A stretch of 13,903 nucleotides of DNA from the NCBI GenBank assembly GCA_046262175.1, contig JBHENF010000125.1:1-13903 (forward strand), written 5' to 3'. The DNA is from RYN-124 sp046262175. GTDB lineage: Bacteria; Actinomycetota; Actinomycetes; Mycobacteriales; SCTD01. Under the pieces are notes generated by a model. That model ran no database searches. It was not told where the DNA came from and saw only the letters and a program-made list of their open reading frames with translations. The position numbers and the translations under genes are program-made. This document shows positions 13,828 through 13,903 of this stretch, in pieces. Positions within the stretch are counted from its first letter, which is position 1, and the number at the start of each line of letters is the position of its first letter.

Positions 13828-13903
13828 ATGACCGTCCTCGACGTCGACCGCCCGCAGGTCGCCAGCCGTCCGCCCGGCGTCCCGCCGGCGCGGCGGGTCG
13901 ACC
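13828..13903 (+). CDS. Probable N-terminus of a new gene, cut by the window end
   Basis: An ATG at 13828 opens a frame of 25 codons that is still open at the window edge. GGGA lies a few bases upstream as a weak ribosome-binding site. The start reads MTVLDVDRPQVASRPPGVPP, then an Arg-rich bit: a polar, Pro-rich N-terminus without a signal peptide. Such N-termini precede the membrane segments of actinobacterial polyprenyl-phosphate sugar transferases, which would fit the locus, but nothing visible proves this. It is called mainly because the preceding 269 bases look like a divergent promoter region. Confidence 0.45.
   Translation, partial: MTVLDVDRPQVASRPPGVPPARRVD

Noticed and set aside
13555..13829. 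Small minus-strand frames in the divergent intergenic region
   Set aside because: Arg/Pro/Gly-rich products without motifs or ribosome-binding sites, lying over the palindromic elements.
1..13903. Mobile element, prophage, defence island, CRISPR or tRNA insertion
   Set aside because: No transposase, integrase, terminal repeats, spaced direct-repeat arrays or tRNA-like cloverleaf were seen; composition is even across the window.

Overview
The window is a contiguous piece of very GC-rich chromosome (roughly 70% by eye). It has tightly packed genes, several GTG starts and many long spurious antisense open frames, all typical of Actinomycetota. The genus cannot be read from the sequence. No RNA genes, insertion sequences, integrases or CRISPR arrays were seen.

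Layout: (a) 1-204 is the 3' end of an unrecognised plus-strand gene. (b) 282-1316 (+) encodes a DUF3048 (YerB-like) lipoprotein. (c) A minus-strand gene block runs from 10246 down to 1313. In transcription order it holds a PAPS-type sulfotransferase, a GlfT1-like galactofuranosyltransferase, a second family-2 glycosyltransferase, a GlfT2-like galactan polymerase, the Wzm permease, the Wzt ATPase, a secreted GH43-fold glycosidase and an LCP-family ligase. From glfT1 to wzt every junction is an ATGA overlap or a TGA directly followed by GTG, so these five genes are one translationally coupled unit. (d) 10336-11484 (+) is glf, UDP-galactopyranose mutase, divergent from the sulfotransferase. (e) 11489-13558 (-) is a large membrane O-acyltransferase fused to an SGNH domain, convergent with glf. 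(f) 13559-13827 is a non-coding divergent region rich in perfect dyads. (g) 13828-13903 is the probable start of a further plus-strand gene.

How the genes fit together (inference from known families): Glf makes UDP-galactofuranose. GlfT1 starts and GlfT2 extends a galactofuranan on a polyprenyl carrier in the cytoplasm. Wzm/Wzt flips the lipid-linked polymer, and the LCP enzyme transfers it to peptidoglycan. These are the galactan steps of the mycobacterial arabinogalactan pathway (Rv3781-Rv3783, Rv3808c-Rv3809c and the Lcp1 ligase), here gathered in one locus. No arabinosyltransferase, mycolate or decaprenyl-phospho-arabinose gene lies in the window. Instead there are genes that could decorate or trim the polymer: a sulfotransferase, an extra glycosyltransferase, an acyltransferase and a GH43 enzyme. 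The best hypothesis for something new is a galactofuranose-based wall glycan that is sulfated and/or acylated and exported by an ABC transporter.
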